NCBI GenBank assembly: GCA_027574665.1
Contig: CM050648.1
Location: forward strand, 66,605,363 to 66,669,362
Origin: Rhynochetos jubatus
Taxonomy: Eukaryota; Chordata; Aves; Eurypygiformes; Rhynochetidae
Direction: 5' to 3'
DNA: 64,000 bases
Numbering within the stretch: position 1 is the stretch's first letter; every line of letters begins with the position of its first letter. Below the pieces are notes generated by a model. The model was not told the origin of the DNA, made no database searches, and saw nothing but the letters and a program-made list of their open reading frames with translations. Shown one piece after another: positions 41,801 through 58,200 of this stretch. The translations under genes were made by a program, and so were the position numbers.

Positions 41801-42043
41801 AACAAGAAAGTACATCTACTCGTTTAGTCTAAGGCCAAATCTCAATGCACCTGAAGCTTTCACTAATAATAATATAGCTTTGTGCATGTTTCAGAATTTG
41901 GCTCCAGAAAATATCCCAGAAAAGAACTAAGAGAATCGGTGATTAAATGGAATGAGACATTCAACTACTGAACTTTTCTGTTTGCATTTCTTGCAAAGCT
42001 TCCTGCAAGACTATCTTCAACTAGAATATATGGAGTTACTTAC
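29886..42043 (-). other. GABBR2: GABBR2 intron between the TM2 and TM3 exons
   Basis: A 12,158-bp intron, unusually free of recent mobile elements. I see only short A-rich tracts (near 32.1 and 40.4 kb), a pair of perfect hairpins at 33.08-33.13 kb, and a C-rich patch around 36.66-36.85 kb. No additional exon, RNA gene or identifiable transposon was found. Confidence 0.9.
33075..33126. repeat. Two adjacent perfect inverted repeats
   Basis: CTCCAAACT (33078-33086) pairs with AGTTTGGAG (33089-33097) across two bases. AATTCTACTA (33104-33113) pairs with TAGTAGAATT (33117-33126) across three bases. They are separated by only a few bases and could form cruciforms or RNA hairpins. Confidence 0.85.
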
Positions 42044-42176
42044 TGTGCAAAGTGTCTCAAATGTCTTTTCGGAGACAAAGGATCCATCAAGACCAAAAAG
42101 AAAAATAGATGCATAAGAAAGCATCCCTCCAAGGATAATAAGGTTGTTCATGTAGGGACTGGACATCTTTATTAGT
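42044..42176 (-). CDS. GABBR2: GABBR2 exon: intracellular loop 1, TM2 and extracellular loop 1
   Basis: The 133-bp exon supplies the last base of a Lys codon and then 44 codons: [11 protein letters not shown] (loop 1), a hydrophobic stretch [17 protein letters not shown] (TM2), and the outer loop [15 protein letters not shown]. The Cys near the end is at the top of TM3, where class C receptors form a conserved disulfide with extracellular loop 2. The acceptor is GTCCATAG before 42176 and the donor is GTAAGT at 42038-42043. The phase matches the neighbour exactly (AA|A, Lys). The translation seems the same as the mammalian protein as I recall it, as expected for a receptor core under strong purifying selection. 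The intron that follows is 12,158 bp. Confidence 0.97.
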
Positions 42177-46746
<4,570 letters not shown>

Positions 46747-46827
46747 CTTGGAACCTGATGCTGTTGTTGATTATCTCCAGTATGTCAGCCACAGCATTGT
46801 ACTCTCCCACCTTCACTTCCTTTCTTT
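46747..46827 (-). CDS. GABBR2: GABBR2 exon: last strands of the extracellular ligand-binding-like domain
   Basis: This 81-bp exon encodes 26 full codons flanked by split codons, including [12 protein letters not shown] and the end IRFQ. That matches the end of the Venus-flytrap domain of GABA-B receptor subunit 2 as I recall the human protein. GB2 does not bind GABA; it pairs with GB1 at the neuronal plasma membrane and supplies Gi/o coupling. The acceptor is CTCTGCAG at 46828-46835 and the donor is GTAGGA at 46741-46746. The exon opens with two bases of a split codon and ends with a single G that completes Gly with the next exon (GA-CTT). An N-x-S glycosylation sequon (Asn-Asn-Ser) lies at 46760-46768. 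A solo LTR starts about 520 bp into the following intron. The previous exon, expected to end near the motif KFTQFQ, was not found in the 17 kb to the right. Confidence 0.93.
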
Positions 46828-47044
46828 CTGCAGAGAAACAAATAAGAGTGATTGTTTATGGCAGTTCACATGTTCTCAATTATTTAACTGATTTTGCCTT
46901 CCTTTTTGACAGTATGTCAAAAGGAAAAGAAGTATGCCTGAAGCGCATGAATTATTAAAACAGACTGCCAGACAGCTAACATCATTAAAAGAAATATTTC
47001 TGATTCTTTCAAGAAATGCAAAGTATTTTTTAGAACTCATTTAC

Positions 47045-47134
47045 CTAACAGGGAATTGTTGTTACTGGGCACGGACATCTCCAGCTTAAAGAACACACAC
47101 TTACTTACTGGCTCACACCACACAGGACATTTTT
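47045..47134 (-). other. Candidate cryptic or alternative exon in GABBR2
   Basis: A 90-bp segment about 220 bp upstream (in transcript sense) of the exon at 46747-46827. It is bounded by a fair acceptor (CTGTTCTCCCAG) and a fair donor (GTAAAT), and is open in the same phase as the following exon. It would add 30 residues with three Cys (CPVWC and SKC) and an N-N-S sequon without shifting frame. The surrounding open frame runs 47037-47198 (53 codons, six Cys). I know of no such insertion in mammalian GB2, and it may be chance. Confidence 0.2.
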
Positions 47135-50100
47135 CTGGGAGAACAGATGTGGTTAAATCACACATTCCACTCTCATTTAAACAACTAGGACATCTTGCTT
47201 AGTGAAGTATTTCTCGGGGGAATTGTGTGGCAGGCTTCAGCCAGTACAGAGTACAGTGGCTAGTTAATAGGTATGCTGGGAATCTGATTCTCTTATTCTG
47301 GCTGGGAATTAGCAACTCATTAGTACCCTGACTGCAAAACATACTATGTTATATAATTAAAGGCAACGTGCACTTGAGCAAAAATTATACCGTTACTCTC
47401 ATCTGCTATTTTGGGACTATTGTCACATATATGGCCTTCTCCTGAAGAGTTACACAGATATAGGAACTCAATTTGTTTAGCTGCTGCCTTGGCCACCATA
47501 GCTAGAACTCTGGCACACATTTGTCCCACCTTTCCAAAAACATCTGGCGTCAATTAATTTCTGCTATTTCTGTTGGGGTTTTGGTATGGCTTACAAGTGT
47601 AGGAGCTTACTAAATTATCACTTTTACACTAAAACTTTCACCTTGTGGTCAGACTTATAAACCACAGACACATTGGCTGAAGTTTTCTTTGATGTGCTGG
47701 CTCAGCAAAGCGAGACTTTTTTGGACTTAGAAACCCAAGCGTGTGGGGAAAAAACCCCTGTTTAGTACCTAGGAACAACATTATCAATGCCTCATCCCTT
47801 AAAAATGGGAAAGGACAGTTCATAGATTGCATGACAAGGTTTATTGAAGTCAAGAAAAGCCATACAGGTATTTGATACCTTAAGTAACACTTGTGGAAAG
47901 TAGTCTATGAGAGAAATAAACCATATTTTTACTGAGAGGAAGGATATCTTATCCATTTCATTTCATAGTATGATTACAGGGTTGCTGAGTGGGAGTCACA
48001 AGTAGTCTTTGTGATCTTTGGTACTCCCAGCAGGGAGTACTACAGCTGTTGGTTTTTCAGTTCCCCAAACACAAGTGCTGAGCAGCAATAAAGTCACCTC
48101 CCAGTATTAATTAAAGAAAGTAAGGAGGCAGCACTACGGCTCTCTGCTCCCTTGAGTAGGACAACACAGCTAAGGATGGGGCTACAGGCTCTACTTTTCT
48201 ATATGCCATTCCCTCGAGTTCCTCTTGGAAATCCTGAATTATCAAGCCAGTATACTGTTTGTATAACATAGCTCATGTCTGTCAAAATATCTGTGTGTTC
48301 AACAACAAAAGGACAGGAGGAAGTGGAACTCATTCAACTAAATACACCAACAAAGTCCTTTGCACAATATTCAGAATATGATGTTGGCTTCTTTCTGTAG
48401 TGCTTTAATTATTTATAGATTGATCATTCCATACCCATGATAGAGAGATTGTATTGAAACCCTCCTGCTTAGGTTAAAATATGGAAGAAAAATGTACTTG
48501 TTTTGCGAGACAATGCTTGTCCATACCATGAAGAGGAGTTGTGTGATTTTAGAACTTAAGTCTGCAGCAGTTCTTTCACACAGGAACAGAAAAGTATGAA
48601 AACTAACCGACCGAAAGAAAACTGACCCAAAAATATGTCACTGAAAATTATGCCTATCTAACAGAATTACAAACAAGTAATCCTTGTCATTAATTAATTA
48701 TCACAGAATAGATTACTGATACAGCCTTCTGTCAAGAAAGAATTGAACCACTCTTAGAGGTGAACTAAAATGTTTTCTTCTACATATTTTATTACAGAAT
48801 TTTATAGCCCACTTTAAGCAGCTCCAGACAAAATGACAGACTACCGTTTAATGAACTGGGCCATATTTCACTCAGTTAATACAACAGATTTTTATTTGCA
48901 TATCAGGTAGTTATGTGTTCCTGTCGAATAAAAGCAAAAATGACATCAACTGAGTAAAAGAAATTTACCAAAATGCACAACGGTGTTGTGATTGCCAGTG
49001 TGACTGATAACCACTTACACTGAGACTATGCTTAGTTTCAGTTCCTTTCACTATATATCATCATTTCCCTTTCCACTACATTTTGATAAGTGTACTTATT
49101 CACACCTCAGGAAGATAGTTTCTACTGAAAGATGTTTAAAGATGACAGAAAGCGCTTGCAATGCATAAGAGATGGGACACGGATTTCCTTGTTTTCCACT
49201 CTGTAGATAATGCTGACTAGCTCCTAATGACACTAAGGCTTTGTTTATATCTAAACCTTATAGCACCTTCAAGTATGCCAGTCTGACTGAAATGGTGCAA
49301 ATAACTCTAGTGGTGATGCAGTTAAGCCAATATAACCATGTTTACACCAGTATAATCACCATTATAATTTATGCCTACATTAGTAAGGGCAATCATAAAT
49401 AATACAGTATCCTACAAAGTTACAAAAGCATGTATATTGATAGATGAATGCATTAATGAACTCCTACATGTCTAGTTGATTCTAACAATGAAAAAAAACC
49501 TATGTCTAGCCCACCAGAACAAAGACAAATTAACAGGTCTGCCTTAACATTACTGTGGTGCCGAAACCGCACGGTTGTAAATGAAAATTAAGGACCTCAA
49601 GGCTCTAAATAGCTTATCGTAGCTTGACACTACTACTTTGTTGTATCTGCAGCTCTTTACCAAGTTAGAAGTCCATGCAAACTACGAAGACAAACATGCA
49701 AGTGCTGAACATTCACTTTCCAACATATATAAAGTAAACTTTAAAGTAAATTTAATAAACCTACTATGGACTATTCTCCAAGTAAGGGTCACTGAGCTTT
49801 CTCATCTAAAGGACACTTTGGCTATTCTCAACTTAGAAGCAGCACAAAAAAGACATAACCTATAGCTGAAAGCCTATGCGATATCTAGGTTTTAGTTTGT
49901 CCTAAAAACAACATCCCTGCATACGTTGCTGTCTCCATGTCTCCTTCTCCTTGAAAAGTTGTTCAAAATTTTATCTAGCTCCTCCTGCTTCTCCACTCAG
50001 GAAATTATGTCTGTACTCCCTGAAAACCTCTCTCCGACATCAGTTTAACAGTCCTTTCTCTCACTTTGTCAGCTGCCCCTCTTGCTTAACCATCATAATT

Positions 50101-51366
50101 CAGTGGGAGTGATTAGATGCTTAGCACATTAGAAAAATCTTGTTGCATATTCAGCACTCAGCAGCCTATCTCAGGATCCAACATTATTAAACCTTGTCCT
50201 GCAACAGAAACATTTAGCTCTTGCACATTCATGCACTGCAGCCCAACAGGACTGCTGGCAGCTACGAGAAATATTTACTCCTCAGATCTCAGAAGAATTT
50301 TGGAAAATGCCCAAGCTGCTGCCGACAGGTGACACTGAGCATGGACCATACACACCTGAAATGCTTAAAGATTCTTAGGAAGAGAATGACAATTTTGGAA
50401 AGATTTAATTTCAAATTTCAAATCAAACTCCTAGATATGAATCAAAAATTATGCCACTGCACAAATACACTTTCAAAGACACATCTATCCTATCTCAAAG
50501 TTGACCATTTAAAAGCTATTTTCAACTCACTGACAGGTTCAGTCCAGAGACAGGGCTAAGGGTGCACAAACGTATTACATTATGGTGTCCTGAGGCTTGC
50601 CTTCCTCCAGTTTGGCTTCTGGTCACATTCCCTTTTAAAGAGGGAATTGTTTTTAAAGAGAAGTCGCCTGAAGAGCTAATATGCCACGCTGAGCAATAGC
50701 AACCCCGTGACCAACGGTATTCAGAGAGCAAGTCCCAGGAAAGAAGATGGGCTGAGCACAAGCAATGAAAAATCCAACCTGCTGCCTGGAAACTGATGGC
50801 AAGCCTGAGAACATTCCCCACTCACTTGAGTGAGTCCCGTTCAAATTGCCTGCAAAGTCTCTTCTAACCTGTCTTACCTTTGCCTCGCTCATTTTGTTTC
50901 ACAAAATATCCACCTACCACAAAAGCTGGAAATACTGTTTTAAATACCTGTACATTGCTGAATGAAACCAAACGTCACAAAAGCTATTTCCTTCAAAATA
51001 AGTACAGAAACGTTTGACGTTGTGGATCAGGTAGAAACTCTTAGCAAATTAATGTAATCTTAACGTTCATAATATATCATTGTCAAACAGAACCAGGAAG
51101 CTTTTCAGTTATCCTTATCACATATCAGCAATAACCAATACAAACTGAAAGTTTTCAATTAAAAAAAAAAAAATTACAAGAGAAGCTTATAAATAATGAA
51201 TGAGCAAAGCCTTTTTCATGAATTTCTATCTACTTGTAGGCAACCATTTCTTTGTTTAAAGACAGAAATGCTGAGATTAAGAATCACAGTTCAAATAAGG
51301 AAGAAAATGTCAGGTCAGATAGAAGATTATTCAGCAGAAGCTGCCAGAAAAGAATGAATCAAGGTT

Positions 51367-51385
51367 AAAAAAAAAAAAAAAAAAA
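51367..51385. repeat. Poly-A tract (19 A)
   Basis: Uninterrupted run of 19 A, about 220 bp left of the solo LTR and not part of it. Confidence 0.9.
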
Positions 51386-51608
51386 GATGCCTTTGCAGGG
51401 ATTTGAATTGCCACAGTTTCTACCCTTGTAACTAGAGTTAAAAATCTATTTTGCACAAAGAAATATTACCTACATATTTAACTCCTGCATAACTATTTCC
51501 TTTATTTGAAGTTCTTGCTTTGAGTTTTATTTCTGAAATCCTGGATTTCAGTGTTTAAAATGTACAGGAAATCATGAGTGATGAAAGCAGTATATACATA
51601 TAGCACGT

Positions 51609-52202
51609 TGTGCTGGTTTTGGCTGAGATAGAGCTCATTGTCTTCATAGTAGCTAGGTACAGGGCTGTGTTTTGGATTTGTGCTGGATACAGTGTTGATA
51701 ACACAGGGATGTTTTCGTTACTGCTGAGCAGGGCTGACACGGAGTGACGGCCTCTTCTGCCTCTCATCCCACCCCACCAGCAAGTGGGCTGGGGGTGCAC
51801 ATGAAGCTGGGAGGGGACACAGCCGGGACAGCTGACCCCAACTGACCAGAGGGATATTCCATACTGTATGATGTCATGCTCAGCATATAAAGCTGGGGGA
51901 AGAAGAAAGAAGGGGGGGACGTCTGTAGTGATGGCATTTGACTTTCCAGGTAACCATTACACCTGATGGATCCCTGCTTTCCAGGAGATGGCTGAACACC
52001 TGCCTGCTGATGGGAAGTGGTGAATTAATTCCTTGTTTTCCTTTGCTTGTGTGCATGGCTTTTGCTCCACCTATTCAACTCTCTTTATCTCAACCCACGA
52101 GTTTTCTCACATTTACTCTTCTGATTCTCTCCTCCATCCCACTGGCAGGGAGAGTGAGTGGCCATGGGCTGCTCTCTTGCTGGCTGGGGTTAAACCACAA
52201 CA
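51609..52202 (+). mobile_element. Solo LTR of an avian ERVL-type endogenous retrovirus
   Basis: A 594-bp LTR running from TGTGCTGGTTTTGGCTGAG to GGGGTTAAACCACAACA, with TG...CA ends. Flanks CACGT (51604-51608) and CAAGT (52203-52207) form a 5-bp target-site duplication with one mismatch, as expected for the ERVL group. A TATA box (CATATAAAG near 51894-51902) lies downstream of GATATTCCATACTGTATG. It shares the GGGGACACAGC, CTGACC, TTATCTCAACCCACGAG and AACCACRACA blocks with the LTR at 45.5 kb, so they are relatives; this one is better preserved. There is no internal region. Orientation is antisense to GABBR2. Confidence 0.9.
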
Positions 52203-55200
52203 CAAGTGAAAAGTACTCTTCATAGCCAGTTCTCAAGTCCTATCTTTCATTCATCCATAAAGCAAAACAGACAGAAAGGTTAAACCAGCCAAAGGCCAAA
52301 CAGTGTATGTCAGCCTTAGAGTCAGGATAAAAGCTAAGAAGTCTTAACCCTGGGCTTATTTCACTACATTAGTGATGGTATTTAGCCAACAGGACATAGC
52401 AAGAAAGTAAGCAAGCAGCACATAGAATATCATTAAGTACACTGACTCATAAAAAATCTCGTCATTTTATATCCCAAGATTTTTCCATAAGAAGTTCAAG
52501 CATCTACATTTTCAAAAGCTTATAAAAATTAATTTTACTGATTCTATCTAACCTTTGTTTTTACCTTCCTGATTTTACATGTCTCCTATTTTGCTTGTTA
52601 GGCTGGCTTCTAGCTCTGCATAGAAATTTAATAGTATAGTTCATGTAGATTTAATACGTTACTAACTTAGGTATTATATTTTATGTATCAAAGAGCTATA
52701 CAGTGACATAAAAAAGAATGGCTTTGCATTTGAAACAATCATTTTTTAAAATCTGAATTGTTAACACCATCATTATACTGTTCATTCAAGAAACTGAGAA
52801 AGGTATAAACAAGTATACAATAATGAAGGCAGATTATCCGTGAAGTATGACTGTTGTGCAGAATACAAGTGTACAGAACTTACATTAATTCTTCTAAAAA
52901 GAAGTTCTGGTTTCATATGATGCTCAATAAATTCCTTGATAGTTTGAAATGTGCTTGTATATTAGATCACACTTTATTGGTTTTAAGACTTCTAGCATAA
53001 AATCTTAACTGAGAGTCATAATCAAATTGTATAACTACTGAAACGTGTCAGTAATTTGAATTACCTTTAATTCCATTAAGGAAGCTAACAGATATAAAAA
53101 AATATTCAAATAGGTGAGGTATGATTATACTGTAGGATACCGGCATGTGCAATGACTGCAACACCTCTATCCAGTTAAGGGTTTTCTTATTTGATTATTC
53201 ATCCTCTTTTATGATTTGATGAACTTTTCAGAGAATGAAAATCCTCATCATTCTGAGAGTTTATTTCTCAGTAAATTATTCTTTGACATCACACATTACC
53301 TCAGACTGTAAGTAAACATTTGGGTTTTATATTAATATTTATCTAAATGTAACATGATGTGCAAACAAATATGATATTTATTTCACTTATCACCTGGAAT
53401 CTCCTCTTCCTAGCAGAGTCTGAAACCAGTGCACTTTTCTTGACTCAGAATTTACAGTTGGAAACAGCACTGAATGTGTAAAACTACAGGCAGACACCAT
53501 GAGAAGGAATTTTCTCAATTACTAAATAATAACACAACTTTATTAATTGCTGTGTGCCTCTAAGTACCTTTACTCTCAGAGAACAGTCCGTTTCCTATGG
53601 TAGGTGTGCTAGGAAATCAAGCTGTGCAGATGCACAGGCTTGGGCTGGCTTCCCAGGAGACCTCCCAGGAGCTTCCCGGGTTTGAAGGGCCATCCAGGCA
53701 GTGACAGGTCTGGAGGCTGATGCCACTGATCTGCAGAGAAGTCCCCTGGCAGTTGCCCAGGGCCCAGCAGCAGCTCCATCTGTCAGAGCCTCTCTGGGAG
53801 AGGGACAACTGAAGCCAGGACTGCGCGGGAGGTGGAGGTGCTCGTGAAAGAGGCTGTGGCCATGTTTTGTTGCATCTTGAGCTTGATTTCAGAGTACTGA
53901 AACGTCAGAGACCGTGAAGCACAATTCAAGATATACCATCATACTGCACTAATTCAAAGAAAAGGGACAGCAAACCATAAGACAGCAGCGTATCCGTTTT
54001 GACAATCTGTGAGACTTCCAAAGAAACCAAAGATGACAGAGCAGCAGTGTTTCCAGATCTCTTATCCAAGGGGAATAAGTGCAATTATTATCTCCCTGGT
54101 GCCCTGGAAACTGAGCCTGAGTAGGCAGAGTGTGCACTATCAGGAGACACTGGTAAAAGAAAGATTTGAATCGTTATCAAAACACTAGAGCATGTTTTTT
54201 GAGTTGATCCAAAAGTTACTCACGAACTTAAGTCAAACTCACCAAGCAGTGTTATTTAGGGAAGAAATGACTGGGAAGAGCGCTGCTGTCAGTCTTTTTG
54301 ACTCACCAGGTTAAAGTTCATCTGTAGCTGAAAAATGACAGACACCCAAGGCAGTCGCCTAATCCCAGCTTCCATCTGCTGGCTCAGCATTTAAGCTTTC
54401 CATAGGAACTTGACAGAAGATGTGCCTGACCACCACCAGGAGATGTCCAGACAGGCAGGACAGCCCTGGGGACCTGATCAACCCTGTCTCCAGCCCCGCT
54501 GCACACTCTGGTTGAATCAGACAGAAGATTAGGGTGACCTTTTCCTCCTCCGGTATGTTTAATACTCTAGCATTTAATTTGATTTTCTCGTGGATGCCCC
54601 AAAGAAATGTTTCACTACACTTACCTAAACGCATTACTTATCTAAGTGAAATTTAAAATTCAATTCAATGTGGAGTATAACTTATGTTTTGCAGTTGAGA
54701 AGACAAATTAAAAAAACCCAAATCAGTTACTTAGAAGACCTTAGATGGCTACCTCTTTCCCCAGAGAGGCTTTTCTTGTCAGTGTGGTGATGCACAGCCA
54801 AACTACCGACAGCAGCCCCAGTCTGCGGACAGCGTCAACTGACCTGAACAGTGCCACAAGTTTCTGCCACCATGTTTTTGGGAGCTACCCGGACACATAG
54901 AACAAGCTGCATGATACAGTCCTCCTGAGGGCTGGGTGGCCCTTCCTAATTTATAGGATAACTGAACTTAAATGCATAACATGACGGAAATAAACATGCC
55001 CCCCAGCACAGACGATGCGTGCTTGGCCCAAGGACAAGCGCAGAGCTGCGTGCCAGCTCTTGCACAGACGTGATGAGGTGACTGAGTGCTGCACGATAAG
55101 GTTGTTTTCCCTCCACTTAGCAAGGCTTGCCTGCTTTCTGGTTAACTCACACAAAGCAGCGACAAAACAAAGACTCCGTTATGGCACATTTGGATGCATA

Positions 55201-55251
55201 CCTACAATTATATGATTAGGGCCTTCCCTCGCCATCTGTCAGGGCTGTGCT

Positions 55252-55291
55252 TCCCCTCCCCGGGGAGGGGAGGGCTCAGCACATGCTGAGC
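55252..55291. repeat. Two adjacent palindromes in a GC-rich patch
   Basis: TCCCCTCCCC followed directly by GGGGAGGGGA (55252-55271) is a perfect 20-bp palindrome. After two bases comes GCTCAGCA-CA-TGCTGAGC (55274-55291), a second perfect stem with a 2-bp centre. Confidence 0.85.
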
Positions 55292-58200
55292 AGCCTCGCA
55301 GCAGGCTGTGCCTGGTCTGCTCCAGCTGAGAGGTCGGAAAACAAGATGCTCTGGCTTCTTCTTTACACACGGCATCCTTAAACTTTTGCAGAGTTAAGAG
55401 TGCATTATTTAGAGGTTAGAGTTTCGCATTTACCATGTCTGAGATGAGAGGAGAGCAGCAGCTGTTGTGCTTATTACGAGTGTTGGATCTGAACTACTCA
55501 CTATGTCCTTGAATATCCACTCTTGCCATTATACCAGGTGGCCTGTGAAAACACTGTAGCACATAAAGAGCTTTGAATATCTTCTTCGTGATTCAGGGTT
55601 AAAGCCAAAGGCAGAATTCCCTCTGCCCTCACCCAAAGATACAAACGAAGGTAGCTGAGGCAGCGTTGAACACATTTATACAAAGCTGCAAACTCTATGC
55701 TCTTTTTTGTCTTGTTATTTGTATGGTAAATGCCAGGGTGTTTTCCTGTACAAGAAAGCCAGTTTTGACTCACTCAGGCTGGTTTGTAGCAGATCCTTTA
55801 TTCAGGAAGGGTAGGGGAAGCATTCCAGAAAAAAAAAAAACTAGAACAACGAGCCCACTTGTGTAATAACCTGCATCTGCAAGCACCCCCTCACTCGCTG
55901 AGATACAGGAGGTGCTATAAAGGCACACAAGTGGTGATACTCCCCTAGATCACTCTTCCAGCTTCCACTGCTGAGATGAACAAGGGAGCCGTCACTCAAA
56001 GAGCCACCACAAGCCACAGCCACTGAGCCTTTCCAGCCCTAGCCCTCCCCTGACAATCAGCTTCCCATGCAGAAGCCTGGCTCGGGGGTTAGAGCCACAC
56101 GGGATCACTGATTGTCTCCCTGTCCTCAGGGATGTGTGCTCCCCATCAGGGACAAGCTTTTCACTGCTACATTTAGGGATGGAACACCAGGGAGGGAGAA
56201 AACAAGAAACGTTACACAAGCCCAGGACACTCATCAGACCCAAGAAATGAATTATACATGGGGTGAGAGAAGTGTGTTTGGGAGTGCTACTTTGTTTTTA
56301 CAAGCAAAAGTGGCTTCTCGGAAATTCCTCTTCCAACTCCGTGTTTCTGGCCTGTCTTTTTGACTCCCAGGAGGCTACCTGAGAATTTTGGGATGTTTGG
56401 TGTACACCCCCCAAGAGAAGGGGTGCTGTGAGACTGTAAGCACACGTGTAAAAACCTAAAGGCTGGGGCACAGGCCAAGCAGTGCAGGTGGTGATGCTGT
56501 GCAGCCACGTGCCCTAAGGCACTGGAAGACACAAAATCTCTGTGCGAAATAGCAGCAGCTAGAAAAATGCCCATGCCCTACTCAGTTCTCACAGGCATCA
56601 AGAGACAGATCCAGGAGATGGATTTACTCATGGGACACTAGTGATCTATAAAAGAAGTGGTGAGTTTTCAAAAACCAGTTTTGAAATGTTCTGTCTACCA
56701 GCCCGTTAGGCTCGTACAATGATATTTCTCACTTTATGGATCTCCACTTGACACCCTTTTTTTTTGGATGGAAGTGTATGTGAATTGTATGTCAGGATGA
56801 ATTTTGAAAAGTAAGATAACAGTAACAGTCAAATCAGAATTTAACCCACCCTGATACTCATATTAATGTTGGTAGAGCTGTTTGACTTCCTCCAGTTACT
56901 ACTTATACATTTTAGTAGGATGCATTCTGTATTAAAAATTTAACCCCACTACTATTTCTTTATTTTTTCCTTTTAAATTCTAATGCTGTTAAAACTTACA
57001 GGAAAAAAAAACCCAATAATATATGCAAAAAAAATATCATTCAGGAAACTATTTTGGTTTGGTCAGATTTTTTTTTTTTTAACCTGTGAACTGATCTTTT
57101 ATTCAAGATGAGCAAAATACACTCCAACTGGAACTTGTTAAAAGACAAAGTTCCAGAAAAGCAACTCAATTTTTTTGCTACTTCAGTGAACCTCCACTTG
57201 CTTTAACCTGTTACTAGTAATCTCTTTGTATTACTAATCCACTGGGAAAAAAAAAAAAACCAGAAAGGAGGAAAAAGACCCAACAGTAATCTCCTTTTAC
57301 TACTAATTAGGAACAACATGTATTTCACTAAGAGCAAAGAAAGTGTTTTAGAAGATGGATTAAGATACAAAGAAGAGTTTTGAAGCAACAGTGACAGATT
57401 TTATCTTCAATGATTGCTTCAAAAATTTCCTAAAATATGGTATGCGTCATTGTTGTGCTGTTTAATTTTAATTTCTGATTTGTTTTTCCTTCTATTTCTT
57501 CTTCTGGAGTTTGAATAGCTACAGAAAACAGGCCTGCATTAAGAGAAAAAACCTCCCATGGAAAGCTACTGCCATTAAATTATAATTACTCTAAATAATA
57601 AAGGATTTAATAATTAATATAGAGCAGTTATATAATACACCTGACAGACAGCTCTGGAATAAAGTTGCCTGGCAAAGCACAGCCAGATCACACAAGCATT
57701 TATGCCTAAGCATAGCTTTCTTTTTGTGCATAACATTAAATACACTCATCTAAGAGTTTCCAGAATCAAAACTGATATTGTAGGTACTGAGAAAAAACAG
57801 TTTATCAAAACACTCATAGTTTGAAAGAATCTGTTCTACCCAGAAAATTGATACCATACAGCAATTAGGATTTTAGTTTGGACATTAACTTGCTTCAAGA
57901 GGACAGGATTTATGCCTGCAGGAATGAAATATAATATAAGGAAAAAATCCTTGAAAAGCTGATTAAAACTAGAAAAGCAGAAGTATGCAATTTTTTCTCA
58001 TGTATCACTGTACTGCAGTATGACAGTGAAGAGCGGTAGAGGCTTTACAATTGGCTGGGCATAAAAGGCTAGATTAAATAACCTCCGTAGATGCACAAAA
58101 CACTGGAAAAACAGTGTACAAAACTAATGTCAACCATTTTTCATTACAACTGGAATCAAAACTTGTAGATGCATGAAGAATAAAGAAAGCTGAGGTTTGG

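Noticed and set aside
50221-50559. A 112-codon plus-strand reading frame
   Set aside because: No domain and no coding-like context, and it sits in intron opposite to GABBR2.
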